A stretch of DNA of 64,000 nt. Source: Rhizoctonia solani. Its lineage: Eukaryota; Basidiomycota; Agaricomycetes; Cantharellales; Ceratobasidiaceae. Within the stretch, counting starts at the first letter, position 1. The number at the start of each line of letters is the position of its first letter. Shown here one piece after another: positions 1-11,955 of the stretch. The notes beneath the pieces are model-generated. The model was not told the origin of the DNA. It did no database searches and saw only the letters and a program-made list of their open reading frames with translations. The translations under genes and the position numbers were made by a program. Location of the stretch: NCBI RefSeq assembly GCF_016906535.1, contig NC_057374.1:868001-932000 (forward strand), written 5' to 3'.

Positions 1-36
1 CGAGAACGAAATCAACCAAAAATTCTCAACAAAAAC

Positions 37-3000
37 TTAGCTCAGCTCGCGCTTTCCAAGAGAAGCCAAGAAACGTTCGACAACCGCTTGCCCCTTGCGC
101 AGATTGTTAACCGAAATACGCTCATTTTGTAAATGAGCTTGGTCCTATGTGTCGAATCAAGTTAATACCAATCAAATTATCGGGTTGGTTTGACTTACAG
201 AGCTCTGGCCCATTGGAAGGTGCAGTGCATGACAGCCCAAGGCTTTCTCAAGGAAAGGAACGGATGGAATAGACTGGTTCAGAGTATCAGCACAATTCAC
301 AACAGGTCACCAGCTCGTTTACTCACACCACCCTCTCTAATCCTTAGTGGTTCGACCTGCCATTCGTTTCGTACTGCATCCTCTAGCGCACGGAAATAGT
401 CGTCGTCGAGTTCTCCGAGCCACCAGTCTGCGGTGCGGTCAATTTGAACCTGATTAAAGCGCGAAATATTAAGTAATATGAATAACCTCACCCCCACAAG
501 AAATACATACCTTCAAAACATTAGGCGACTGGAGCTCTTCAAATGCGTTGTTCACATGATTGACCAAAGAAGTCGCGATTTCGTCAGTGTCCTGATCTGG
601 GACGATTCGGATGGAGACTTTAGCCTTGACGCTAGAGGGAATAACGGTAGCATCTATTCGCAGTGTATGCGTTAGGTATCATCGAATGCGTACACAAGTC
701 CATAGACGTACTTCCGGGGCCCGAGACATTCAGGCTATGTATACTCAGCGACGGTTCACTCCATCTGGATGCGATGGAGGCAGGGGTGGTCTTGGTAACT
801 TCTGCAATCTTCTCGTAGAGAAGACGTTCCTCCTCGGGCTGAGGGCGGATTTTATCGTCTAAAGAATAAATTAAGAATTAGTACACTCCTAACCAGCATA
901 AGAATTAGTGGACATACAGAACGAGGGAATAAGAACTTTAGATCCACTCGCGAGGGTAGCCAGCACTTTGACCCTGAAACGAAATTTAGTTACATTGAAT
1001 CGCGAAATTGTGCATAGTACTCACATATCAATCATTGGCTCTACTATTGCTCCACCTTCAACACCAGAATGCACATCAGGGCGCTCACTTGAGATTTCTA
1101 TCGACGAATGGACGACTCCTCGAAGACCATAAGTAACACAGGGTGTAACGTCGTCGATCCAGAAAGAGTTGCTACAAAAAAGAAAAGATTCAATAACGAG
1201 CCAACGCCCAGGTTTCAAGACAGCAACCTACCTGACAAGAATACAATCAATTTCCCCGACGCGATCCTTGACGCTTTCGAATAACCCTTTAAACCCAGCG
1301 CTTCCCGCCTCTTCTTCGCCCTCGACCAACATCACGACGTCCACATCCAACATTCGCCTCGACAAAAGACTTGAAACTGCAAATGCTACAGCTAGCGTCG
1401 GCCCTTTGTCGTCCGAAACACCACGCCCGTACAGCGCGCCGTTGTGTCCAGATAGTTTGAACGGGTCGGATACCCAGCCAAGTGGGGGAGCAGAGATGAC
1501 ATCGTAGTGGCCGTAGAATAGAATTCTAGGTCTGCGCGGGGCGCCCGGAGCGGGTGGACGACCTCGGAAAGTGGCTACTACTAACGAATTGACATTCTCA
1601 GCACTCGAAACCTACAAATACGAGCCGTTAGCAACCCACTTGATGTTGATGATTACGAAAAACTGCATACCAAGTATGAATCGGCCCCCAGTTGACTGAA
1701 ACACTTTTTCAGCCACACCGCCGCCTGTTTGCAATCTTCCCGAGCACTGCTCACAGAGGGGATCGCGACAAACTTGGACAGGGCGTAGATCAATGCGTTT
1801 GAAGGGTCTAAGACCATGCTATGTAAGTCATTGAAAACTGGGTGCAAGGGACTCACCATCAGCGCCCTCTGCCTGCAATTCTTCTTCATATACCAGCCCC
1901 AGTACATCCTCTTCGTGGATGTCATCGATAGGTTCACTAGGCCATTCGTCTTTCGAAGTGCCGCGTCTACGTCCCCTTGCACCTCCAACCTCCCATATCT
2001 TGACGCTGCTATCCCCAGCGCCAGTGATGAGTACGCCGCTAGAAGCGATGGCAATACTTGATAGTATTATACCAGAGTGGGCATGATACACTGCAGTATG
2101 CTGGAAAGTGGAAGACCAGCGCTGGATGTGCGGAGAGGTATGAGCACACACAGTCGCTTTTCGAACAAATCAAGTATAGAACACTTACATGGACATACCC
2201 ATCCGCTGTGCACGCATACAAATCCTGTCCCAGAACCGAGAGCGAGAGCACATCCACGCCCTAATCAATGCCCCCATTTATCCAAGTTAGGAAATTGTCA
2301 CCAGCTGTGGTCTGTCTACTTACCTCGGCCGCGACGAGAACTCTAACAAGGGTAACAGTTTCCACGTCCCATACAGCAACTCGCCCGGCTTGTCCACCGG
2401 CGAAAATAGTGCCGTCGCGTACGGCCAAGGCCAGAACCGCGCCGCCTACGTCCTCGTCGGTCTCTTCGGCTGATGGTGCTGTTGGATCCAAAGCCATCGG
2501 AACTTCACGAGAAAATGTGTGTTGTAGGACTGGATTGTTGTCAGGCGGTAACTCCCACAGCTACATTATGGACCTGTCAATATGTGCATGAAAAGGGAGC
2601 TACAGCCAACTTGCCTTGGTTTCCTCGTCCCCGCTGCCTGTCACGAGTCTCACTTGGTCGCCGTTTGCATCCCTAACCAGCGCCATACAGTAAATATATC
2701 CATAATGGGCAGAGTTGACGACATGTTCTGGCGGGACGGTAATAATGCGAGGCCCATCCTCGTCCTTTTCTGTCACCTTGGCCCCGTTTACACCATCGCA
2801 ATTTGTGGGTTTATTGATTTTGGGAGTCGCAATCGGGGTTGAAGGCCGCTGCAATGACAAGTTGGATGCCGTGGTCAATACGGCAGTGCTTGGCCTCTGA
2901 GGGGCCGTGGGCCTTCCGGCAGGCTGAGGAAAGCTGTCAAAGAATTTATGCTTTGGAGGAGTGGAGCTCGAAATTGGCGTCTGGGCGCCGGGAGTGTTCT

Positions 3001-3739
3001 GGCTTGGTGTGCCGTTGTCTAGTCCTGCATTGGAACTGAAGCTCCCGTAAATACTTCCTGCTGGTGAGACGTCACCGACTCCAACCTGACAAGAGGGTGG
3101 TTGGAGAGTAGATGGTGACAAGTCGACCCATTGGAGGGAGGTGTTTTGGCAACCGAAGATGAGGCGTTGTTGGGTCGGAGTATGAACGTATGACAAGGAG
3201 AAGATGTCACCTGATTCACCGTGTGGGACAATCGTGTATAATGGAGAGAGGGTTTGCGTGCACCATGTCCTGCCAGAGTAATTTAGTTTATGGAGATTAT
3301 CTTGGGGGGCGGGGGAGATAAGCGCTTACCGCACTGTCGAATCTCCGGATGACGAGAATAGCCATTGTCGCTCTGGAGAGTGGATAAGTGCCAAAACCGA
3401 GTCTGTATGGCCCTGGAGCGACGCCGTGTGCGAAAATGTGTGCCTGTCCCACACCTGTTGCGTATGAGACTTGAGATCGATTGGGCCGTTTGATAATTTC
3501 AAGGAATGACTCACGTAGATATCCATCCCCTGGCTTCCGCTGTAGATAAATCGCTCATCGGCGGTCAAGCTCAGAACACTCGATTCCTCCTGGCGCAGTG
3601 TATGAACGAGTCTTGCGGCTGCGGCTTCAGGAGGCGGTGTGCGTGAAAGGCTAGCTAAACACGCATTAGGAAGGTGAGGGCACGCGTAGTGAATGGTTCG
3701 CGTTGGAGGCGTTGGAGGAGGCGTAAGATGAGGAACCAT
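37..3739 (-). CDS. DUG2: DUG2-type glutathione-degradation protein (WD40 repeats + M20 peptidase)
   Basis: Multi-exon gene. The N-terminal half reads as a WD40 propeller (VHTLRQEESSVLSLT, then LQGHTDSVLALIHSPERQW followed by SGDSTVR). The C-terminal half is an M20 metallopeptidase: LFYGHYDVISAPPLGW carries the first metal-binding His/Asp, YGRGVSDDKGPTLAVAFA the bridging Asp, and LVEGEEEAGSAGF the catalytic and metal-binding Glu pair. The dimerisation-domain signature LRGVVHSSIEISSERPDVHSG follows. In yeast, Dug2 joins Dug3 to cleave the gamma-glutamyl bond of glutathione in the cytosol; this WD40-M20 order is characteristic of Dug2 rather than of Dug1. The protein ends ...ERFLASLGKRELS with a stop at 37-39, so the left edge does not truncate it. 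The start is uncertain: ATG at 3739 (MVPHLTPPP) is preferred, and an in-frame ATG at 3862 is possible. It is divergent from the RPAP3-like gene. Confidence 0.85.
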
Positions 3740-4134
3740 GTCAAAGGCAACAGGAAGAAGAATGAGTGGATGAATTTGATAGGAATGATTTATAGGTACG
3801 CACACGAAGGGCCATGGAGCAGCATGATTGACATGTGTGCAGGAGGCGAACAAAGTTACCACCGGATCGATGGGGCGTTCTAGGAATAGATAATCTGTGT
3901 TTGTTTTTTCGAGCTTTTATTCAACCGGGGTTCGGTTGCGCCATAGGAGCGTCAGATAACAAAAGTGCGGAGCTAATTAAATTCGACAATGCTCCTACTC
4001 GCTTACACCGCTTGGCTGCACACTTGGCCGAGTCACTTGCCCACAAGATCAGGTAACGTGCCGTCAGCGTCGTTACACGTGTTAATACCCTGTCCTCGCC
4101 ACACGTGATCGCTCGATCGTTACACGTGACCACG
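3740..4134. promoter_or_regulatory. Bidirectional promoter with three CACGTG E-boxes
   Basis: This is the interval between the divergent starts of the DUG2-type gene (-) and the RPAP3-like gene (+). Perfect CACGTG palindromes lie at 4076-4081, 4102-4107 and 4123-4128, the last only 7 bp before the RPAP3-like ATG. CACGTG is the core site of fungal bHLH factors of the Cbf1/Pho4 type; which factor binds here is unknown. The left part also contains the alternative upstream start region of the DUG2-type gene. Confidence 0.6.
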
Positions 4135-5694
4135 ATGGCCGCCGCAGAACACAAAGAAAAGGCGCGTACGTGTACCGCCACACGTTTACGGCTCTGCACC
4201 CAAACTCATACCGAGAGCTCCTAGGGAAACGCTGCGTTCAAAGCAGGCGACTATCCTGTTGCCATCGGCCACTACACGAGTGCAATTCTCGCGGATGGCA
4301 CAGACCCGACATTTCCCCTGAATCGAGCCGCGGCGTATCTTAAACTCAACAAGTGAGTATCTCCAATTTTTTATCTCGGCCTTTCTATCAACGGAAGTCG
4401 TCATCCAGGAACGAGGATGCGGAACGGGATTGCACACTCGTGCTCAAGCTCCAAGAAAATAATGTAAAGGCCCTATTCAGGCGTGCACAAGCACGAGTAG
4501 CCCTTGGAAAGTTACAAGACGCACGAGCAGGTTCGCCGTATTTCTATGACCTCACCTGGAGCTCAGACTTACATATTCATTACGGCCACAGATCTCGTGG
4601 CAGCTGCCAAGGCGGAGCCAGGAAATGCTGCCGTCCGTACAGAGTTCACCAAGGTAGAGGCGCTGATATCCGAAGCAGCCAAAAAGGTACATCTATTACG
4701 CATCTTTTATCCTACACAAACGAATTATGAAATTTACGTTCAAAGGCCAAAACGGGAAAAGGGACACCAATTTCACTTCCTACACGCGCTCCCGCTACAT
4801 CCGAGTCGTCGGAGACACCGTACCGACGAAGAGTACCCATTGGTATAGTGGATGATGATGCACCTGAGAAAGGAGAAAACGACGAAGCAGCCAAGTCAAA
4901 GGCCACGTCGGCTGTCGCATCGTTGAAGAGTATTTTGAAAAATACATCTCCTTCTCTCTCTGATCACCAAGCCACCACCCCTCCTACAACTCCAAAGGCG
5001 GATAATCTCCTCACCCCCGTTTCGACACGGACATTGCCATCTTCGGAAGTTTCCTCACAAAAGAATCCAACTCCCCCTTCGTCAGCTTCGAATCGAAATC
5101 CTACTCAACCGTCACCACCCCCTCTGACTAAACCGCCAACTCCGCCTTCCCTTCCCACAACTTCTGCGCCATCTTCCAATGCCCTGACCACGCCATCAGA
5201 GCCTCCAACAAAAAAGGACACCGACGAACCACCTCCAGCATTCCCCCTCCAACCAGACTCGACACCTCCCACACTCTTGGGATTCCTACAGAAATGGTCA
5301 AATACACGTACAGATGCAGATAGAGCCTCGATTCTTTTCGTAGGTCTACGGCCCTTGGTTTCTCGTTTACCCATTACTGACCCGTGCTTGCTAGACCGTC
5401 CCGCCTGTATCTATTCCAACGCTTTTTGGCCCAACCCTCGAGTCACCGCTCCTAGGTACAATACTAAGTGCTCTATCATGGGCACTTGTCTCTGCTCCCA
5501 ATTTACCTGCGGCCGATATACCTCGGCGAACTCTGGCCTATATGACCGCCCTGGCTCAGGTACCCCGATTCTCGACTCTTGTTCTCTTCCTCGATGCAGC
5601 CGAAAAGAAATCTGCCAAGAATGTATGGAATTTGTTAGAGAAGAGTGGATTGGGCGTGGATTTGGAAAAGGAAAAGAAGAAATGGGGGTGTTGA
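4135..5694 (+). CDS. RPAP3/Tah1-like TPR co-chaperone
   Basis: The spliced protein begins MAAAEHKEK joined to GNAAFKAGDYPVAIGHYTSA, a classic TPR opening. A second helix pair follows (LNRAAAYLKLNK, NEDAERDCTLVLKLQENNVK, ALFRRAQARVALGKLQDARA), then a Pro/Ser/Thr-rich linker (about 4850-5270). The C-terminus is an RPAP3_C-type helical domain: PPTLLGFLQKWSNTRTDADR, LFGPTLESPLLGTILSALSW, PRFSTLVLFLDAAEKKSAKN, ending LEKEKKKWGC. RPAP3 and its yeast relative Tah1 are Hsp90 co-chaperones of the R2TP complex, which assembles RNA polymerases, snoRNPs and PIKK kinases. Introns: 4162-4224 (apparently GC-AG), one after LKLNK, one after LQDARA, one after SEAAKK, and a very short one at 5358-5394. Stop is TGA at 5692-5694. 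The domain assignment is strong; the R2TP role is inferred from the family. Confidence 0.8.
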
Positions 5695-6970
5695 ACGGAT
5701 GCTATGCGTTGGCTACAGGCTAGTAACGTATGTGCTAGTACGCCAAACACAGATAGAGCACAATTGCATGAATTATTACACTGGTACTACATGTCGTGAG
5801 CGCGCTATGGGCTACCGGAAGTACTCTTGTATGATATGTGCGCCAAGGCTCATTCATAGTGAGCTGATAGTACTTTAGTCTCTCCGATTCAACTGGTGCA
5901 ATCCACCATACGGTGACTGCAAGTGCTTATATCGAATTCAGGGTTCCAAGTGCCATGTTGACCATGCCCATCACTTTCTGTACTATCACAGGCTCAGAAG
6001 GGAGATCTACTTGTAAAACTCAAGTATTATATGACTGGTTGATTTGCACCTTTTATGCTCCACAATGCTTTTTCGCACACAGACTGTTCGTTTAATAGAC
6101 TGTTACTACCGGAGGAATTCATGCTGTCAGTAGCACTGATATCCTTCTCCGAATCCGGATTTAAAAGCGACACACAAACTACTAGCATTAAAGGGACATT
6201 ATTGTGTATTCGAGATTCAAAAAGACTTGAACCCGGTGCTTAGCTAATTATAAGCGGACCTATGTCAATTGAAATACATGCAGTTGTCGACATGTCTCAG
6301 CCGGCTCCCCGTACCAATCAATTGACGCCTGTTTTAAGCCAACGAGGACGATTGAGCTAGGAGGATAGCGCTGTGATGTATAAGCCCCAAGTGTGCCACA
6401 ATTTTACTCAAAGGGACTCTAGCTGTAGGCTGGGGAGTAATTTCCTTCGGTCTGGTGTCGCCAGTTCTGACACCCCAGGAACGCCTATTGCTACCTGTGT
6501 TTAAGCACAAATAAGCCGTTCCTTCTCGTAGCGATCTCGGAGATTGAAAATTAAGCACTAGTCAAGTCGATCAGCCGGCCATCAACTGGTCTGGAGGGGT
6601 GGTTACTATACTAGTGATTGGATATAATGAGTATAGTGGGTTCCAACTGCTCTGCCGCAAGTCAGGTACAAATAAAGAAAGCGGCTTGTCGCCTGCTCGT
6701 TTAGGAGCAAAGCCGGGACCGTAGTTAATCATCGTGACATGATGGCTGTATTGATTGAGTAACCGAGGAACAAGATAAACAAAGCTACAGAGAGGTTGAG
6801 CAAACGAGAATTAGAGTAAAGCATGAAGGGGGACGGAGCTAATTGATGGCTGATCTATATATTTATTCTTGTGAATACACCTTATTTATACAATTATTAT
6901 TGTGTTCGGGAGCCTTGGATCTATCCGAGGCTGCTATTACTCGATACATTATATGTGAGTTTTTCATGGT
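5695..6970. other. Gene-poor interval
   Basis: No reading frame here has coding character in my reading. The longest open stretches (for example 6334-6558 on the minus strand) lack recognisable motifs or paired splice signals. It separates the RPAP3-like gene from the 3' end of a DUF6534 gene. Confidence 0.5.
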
Positions 6971-8827
6971 CTAAGACAAGGGAGAGGGCTGTATGCGCGC
7001 TTCGACGTCCCCAGAATCGAGCCTCTTCCCATCACGAAGCTCGTCCAATTCGTAGGCGTCGTTCCGATATCCCTAAACAGCAATGCATTAGTTTTCAGCT
7101 TGATCTTCACGGGCTTATATTGCCGGGCTCACTCGGCTCGCAGATACGATTTGTATTGCATCTATTGGATGTTCTAGAGACTGGTCATCAGGAGTTAGTG
7201 CGCCAGAGTTGGTGCCACTACTGTGCACCACTCACTAAGCCGACTTTAGCATCCTTGGGTGTTTGGGGCGTCGGAGATAAAGATGTGCGGATCTGATCCT
7301 TGACTGCGTTACCAGTACCTCGCCATGCATGAACTGCTTCACTACAGTCTTCAGTGGAAGGTTCTCTTATTGTGTTACGAGTGTTCAGTGTAGTCAAAAG
7401 TGATGCCGTGTACAGTTTACCTAACGTTAGATGAGATCAACCTCGCATAAATACTACTGTAAACTAATGCTTCTCCACTCACATAGCGATAATTGGGGTA
7501 TCAAATGCCTAAGCTCTATGTAAATCATCTACATAGTTACATCCAAACAGACTCACATGCTATTATATGGCTGTTCAGGATGTAAGCCTTGTATTTTATC
7601 TGCCTGACTAATACCCACTTACCATAGTTAAGAAAAGGATCAAGTCTGTTGTTGCCCATAGGGTGACTACCAAACCCGTTTGCATAGTATCTACCATCAT
7701 TACTTAGCTTCAGCCAAGCAACTTTTCACCCCAAAAGCGTCTTACTCCTAATTATTCGATTGATTCTGTGGTCGGTCTTAGGATATCCGGTGCGACGGGT
7801 GCACTGGACTTAATCGATCAACAAATTCAGCTTCCTAGAACACTAACAACGTACCAAGAACCAACTAAGAATAATCGCAATCACTCCGTCAGTTACGACT
7901 GATGATACCATCCATATGGTAACAGGCTACAGGCTCATCAATGTGCGATTCCAGACTATGCGTCAGTGAGTAATCCTTACCACATTAAGCTCGTGAAAAC
8001 GTCCAAACTCGTTTAAAATAAGTCCTCCTATAGCACCGACCAGACCAGCAGCTGAATCAAAGCGATGGAGTGAGTCACTTTAACATAACCCGGGGTTGTG
8101 CTATACGCTCACCGAATTGAAGCACAATTGTACCCGCGATCAACCAACCTAGCCAAACTCGTCTGGTTAACTTGACTATTCTCCAAACGAAAAATCCTTG
8201 TACAGTTGAAGATATCATAACGGTTATGATGGGCTCTGTGTTTGTTGTTACATTAGTGCTCGATAGAATCGGAACTGGAGTGACGAATTGGGAAGTTACC
8301 GATGCCGAGGACTGAGGGCAATAGTCAATGAAGTGAAAAATAATGTTTGGTTACTCACTCACGCCAATGAGAATAACGCAGACCCTCTAAATTGCCTATG
8401 CACTTATGGTCTAGCACAAGGGATCATTCTCGAATCATCTAAACACCTACCAAATAGAACTATCGTATACCGCCATACCAACCCAATGCCAAAGGCACTA
8501 TTTAGTGTCTCCAGTACAAGTAACCAAGTGACCTATATGTATATGATTACATGAAGTACTGCACTGTCGAAGTTAAGTAACCCCACCATAGCCTTGACCC
8601 ACTTCGGGTCCCTGCAAGGAGCACTCAGCATTTGGATAACACGAAGGTTGCTAGCGTCTTGTTACCCCTGAAATGATGTATAGTATTCCACAGCCTGTAT
8701 GGTTATGATTCCATACAGCCACACATTCACCGCCATCCCTAAGAGCATTGGACCTAATCTGCATTATACTCTCAGCTATCATTCAAGGTTAGCGGAAAGG
8801 TTCGTACGTGAACTCGAAACCGGCCAT
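6971..8827 (-). CDS. DUF6534-family multi-pass membrane protein (copy A)
   Basis: Reconstructed from about ten exons in one consistent frame. Exon 1 starts at 8827 (MAGFEFT) and joins in phase 2 to LGPMLLGMAVNVWLYGIIT. Later exons read TVMISSTVQGFFVWRIVKLT, WLGWLIAGTIVLQFG, FDSAAGLVGAIGGLILNEFG, VTIWMVSSVVTDGVIAIILS, TRRTGYPKTDHRINRIIR, TGLVVTLWATTDLILFLTM and GKLYTASLLTTLNTR. A polar tail ends DSGDVEARIQPSPLS at 6971-6973. This order (LGP opening, paired membrane helices, HTHRTGF-like motif, TGL helix, LYTNSLLSTLNSR motif, polar cytosolic tail) is that of the agaricomycete DUF6534 family of about seven-helix proteins, whose function is unknown. No frameshift or stop was seen, so it is probably functional. 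It has the same strand and layout as copy B. Confidence 0.75.
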
Positions 8828-9466
8828 CTCGGACTTCAAACAGCAACTAAGTTGATCTCGAATTCTCGTCGCTCGTCGTTGGAGGGGAAGTCTGTGAGGA
8901 TGTGGTGACTAAGAGAACCAGTATATAAGAGAAAAATATACATGGATAATTCTAGACTAGCTTGTGGGCGCCATAGGCTGGGTCGATAAGGGTGATTGGC
9001 GCCCAAGAGGAAAGACAATTCAACCCGTTGCTTGGTTTTGACGTGCGCCAAGTATGAGTGGTAACTACTGGAAGAGAGAAATGTATTAATAGGAGCTATA
9101 TGTTAAGCAAAGTTAGTTCGCATACGCTCTCAGTATGGCCAGAATCTGAGGCCGAGGTTCGGTACAGGCCCTCACAACTGGTTGCACTTCTGAAGAGGTA
9201 AGCCAATATATGAGGCTACGGAGCGAGGGTGCAGCCTCGCACAGGCAATGCAGCCTTTCAGTTTCCCTAGCGAATACTTACCCTACTACGCCACTAAGTG
9301 GATTTTTATGGCTCAATTAGCTAGACAGGCATAAAAAAAGATTGAATGGTGAATTGATTCATGCATAGTTAGGAACAGATTTAAACAAGGAGAATACAGT
9401 GGCCAATCATGGTTACGTGGGTAGAAGAAGCCGTCCATCTCTATCAGAGACTCCTCGACCAAACCC

Positions 9467-9660
9467 ACCAGGTCTGGGGGTCAGGAGCACGCGGGAGCGT
9501 TATGGTGACGCTCCCCAGGCTCCCTCGACCTTACTTAGTTTGGCACTATAAACTGTGTGAAAGCTACCTCAGATAGCATAAGTTTCAACTGACTAAGCTC
9601 CCCGAGCCTGGGGAGCGTCACTATGGCGATCCAGCATGCTCCCGAACCCTGGCGGTCTCG
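9467..9660. repeat. Imperfect inverted repeat, about 56-bp arms, 81-nt spacer
   Basis: The inner 18 bp of the left arm (9505-9522, GTGACGCTCCCCAGGCTC) is the exact reverse complement of 9604-9621. Outward of this the arms remain alignable with mismatches (left CCAGGTCTGGGGGTCAGGAG, right arm reversed CCAGGGTTCGGGAGCATGC). It could be a small foldback or MITE-type element; no target-site duplication was clear to me. Confidence 0.6.
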
Positions 9661-9960
9661 AGCCACTCCTACCGCAAGGCTATATGCATGGTACATGAAA
9701 CCACTGACAACAGAATTAGAATTGGAACGTTGATTTCGAGTAGCTCAGGACTTCCAAGTAGATTATTTTGCTTATACGAACATCAGATTTATAGAGATAC
9801 AGCGCGCGAATATATACCCAGAACAACTACGGAATCGTCCTTGGAGAAAACGAAATATAGCGATAGAAACAGAAGCATGAGAGGGTCCAAATTCTGAACA
9901 TATAGAAAGGAAGAGCCAAGGACGCGAAAAAGAAGAACACGAAATAAGAAAAAAATGAAG

Positions 9961-9980
9961 TGGTGTGGTGTGGTGTGGTG
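9961..9980. repeat. Pentanucleotide microsatellite (TGGTG)4
   Basis: Four direct copies of TGGTG in a row, downstream of DUF6534 copy B. It is probably neutral. Confidence 0.7.
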
Positions 9981-10058
9981 TAGAGTGGATTGTGAAGAAT
10001 TTACTGGGCTACAAACCGAAAATATACGGATAACCTCAGTTCGTGGATATACTTCTGC

Positions 10059-11955
10059 TTAGAACTTATGCTCGACATCTGAGCTAAGAGGTCGGTCCCC
10101 TCCATGCTTGATTTCATGCACGGAATAGCCACCTTGTTCAATATCTTTCAACCCCCGTACTTGAGATTTGGAGGAGTCCTCCATTTCAAAACTCCCCTCC
10201 TCATACTCCTTTTATAATTGTGGGAATTAACAAATGTCACGAAAATCGGTTGGAAGTCTTACCACTGTTCGTGAGACTTCAAGTTCGCGAGGAACTTCCG
10301 CCTGATGCTCGTGACTTCGCGGCATTTTGATAGACATCGGGATTGAAATGCCTCCGGTCGTGTTCTTGCTGCCTTGCATGCTGTCATCCCCCCAGCCACC
10401 ACGTGCATTGAGAGTTGACAAGAGCGAGTTGCTATATAATTTGGCTACGACATAGTTAGTGGCCCAGAAACACAAATATGTGTAGATATGCATAACGCTC
10501 ATACTCACGCAGTGGAAGATTGAATAAGAGGTGTCTACAGTTATTGATTTAGTTTCTGCTTTTACTGATAGTTGAATTCAGGCTTACAATGGGTTTGGCT
10601 GCCGCAGGTTCAACCCGTCAGATTTTGTCAAGGAACCCAATTCAGAAAGGTACTCACTACGGCCAGGTACATAATTAGGTCAACCAACGCCCATAGTGTC
10701 GTGATTAATCCGGTTTGTACGGTGACTTGACAAAAATCATTAGAAACAAGTACTAAGATTCTAAAAGGAAAACGAAACGGCACATACGCCTGATCAACCG
10801 AGCGATAAGATCTTCTGTCTTAGAGAATCCAGTTCGATGGGTGTGCTACAAGAGCCGCAATTACTTAGATATACTTTGTCGGAAACGCGTAGCCCCACTT
10901 ACTAAATACCAAGTCAGAACGATGGTGATCATAACATCCGCTATTGCAGATGTCACTAGCCATAACGATATTTGCTATCGATTTTCTAAGTACCCTAACC
11001 AACACAAACGACACAATCGGCCTACCGCTTTCAGCTCGCCAAATCTAGTGAAATCTATAACCTGCCATGCTCCGACAGTTGTTGCAGCTCCCGCCGCTGC
11101 GTTCAGCTAGCTTTAGCATACGCAGACAATCTAACTTCATATATGCTACCCACCGAATTGTACGAGGAGGACTAGTGCGATCGCCCAGCTAACCCATTTA
11201 GAGCCAGTAAGGCGATTGATGCGCCAGGCGAAGAATCCCTGTGTTGTCGCGGCGATGGTGACCTATAATTTGGGTTTCAACATATGAACTAAATAGTGCT
11301 TGATATAATGAGTCGCCTCGACTAACCGTCATCAAGGGCGCTGTGTAGATAGCGGGTTGCACTAAGCGCCACAGGTATTTTAATTTAGATTAGATGGTCG
11401 CTTACCCATATGGAAAACTGAAAACGCCGGACGCGTTAGCTTCATGTACCGTCAATTGAGTTCGATCGACATCACTTACACCAGTGAGAATGCAGCTGAG
11501 CGGGGAAGTCGCCTATTCAACGTCAAGTACTCATAAGGTACCCATCTGGACAACCAAACTAACCGAATAATGTGATGCTATAACGGTAGACAAATCCCAT
11601 ATCGAAGATGGAATTCAGCGTGTCGAGCAGCATGATCCAGGCAACCTATGATTATTTCCGCAGATTGGGCATTAGAACGTGACAGCTAACTTGGAGTCGA
11701 GCTCACTAGCAACTTAATCCAAGTCGCATCGCTAGACAAGCAAAGTAAGGATCAGTTGTAACGAAAGAATCGTAATCGACCAACTCACCGTTTATATACA
11801 CTGTAGTACAGAGTGACTTGGGTGACTAGTATTCCGTACAGCCAGACGTTGAGAAATGTGCCAATGAGGATGGCACCAAGACTGAGCCAAATTCAGAAAA
11901 CCTTTATCCTATGGATCATCCACAACCAAGCATACCTAGTATCCAGTATAGCCAT
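10059..11955 (-). CDS. DUF6534-family multi-pass membrane protein (copy B)
   Basis: Exon 1 (ATG at 11955, MAILDT) ends in phase 2 and joins LGAILIGTFLNVWLYGILVT. Then come AWIMLLDTLNSIFDMGFVYR, TIAATTQGFFAWRINRLTGS, KWVSWAIALVLLVQF, AAAGAATTVGAWQVIDFTRF, LWLVTSAIADVMITIVLTWY, HTHRTGFSKTEDLIARLIR, TVQTGLITTLWALVDLIMYL and KLYSNSLLSTLNARGGWGDD. The polar tail ends SSDVEHKF with a stop at 10059-10061. All joins keep frame with ordinary GT-AG borders. It is a family member of unknown function, probably located in the plasma or an internal membrane by hydrophobicity. Its motifs are closer to copy C than to copy A or D (TGLITTLWA...DLI.YL). Confidence 0.8.

Larger units (their letters stand above)
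8828..10058. other. Gene-poor interval with inverted repeat and microsatellite
   Basis: This lies between DUF6534 copies A and B. I see no convincing gene. It contains the inverted repeat at 9467-9660 and a short pentanucleotide repeat at 9961-9980, listed separately. The 9688-9897 plus-strand open stretch looks random. Confidence 0.5.

Noticed and set aside
5105..5374. Minus-strand Gly/Val-rich frame in the RPAP3-like gene
   Set aside because: It is a shadow of the Pro/Ser/Thr-rich linker on the plus strand.
6871..7296. Plus-strand 141-residue open frame
   Set aside because: It is antisense to the C-terminal exons of DUF6534 copy A, which carry family motifs.
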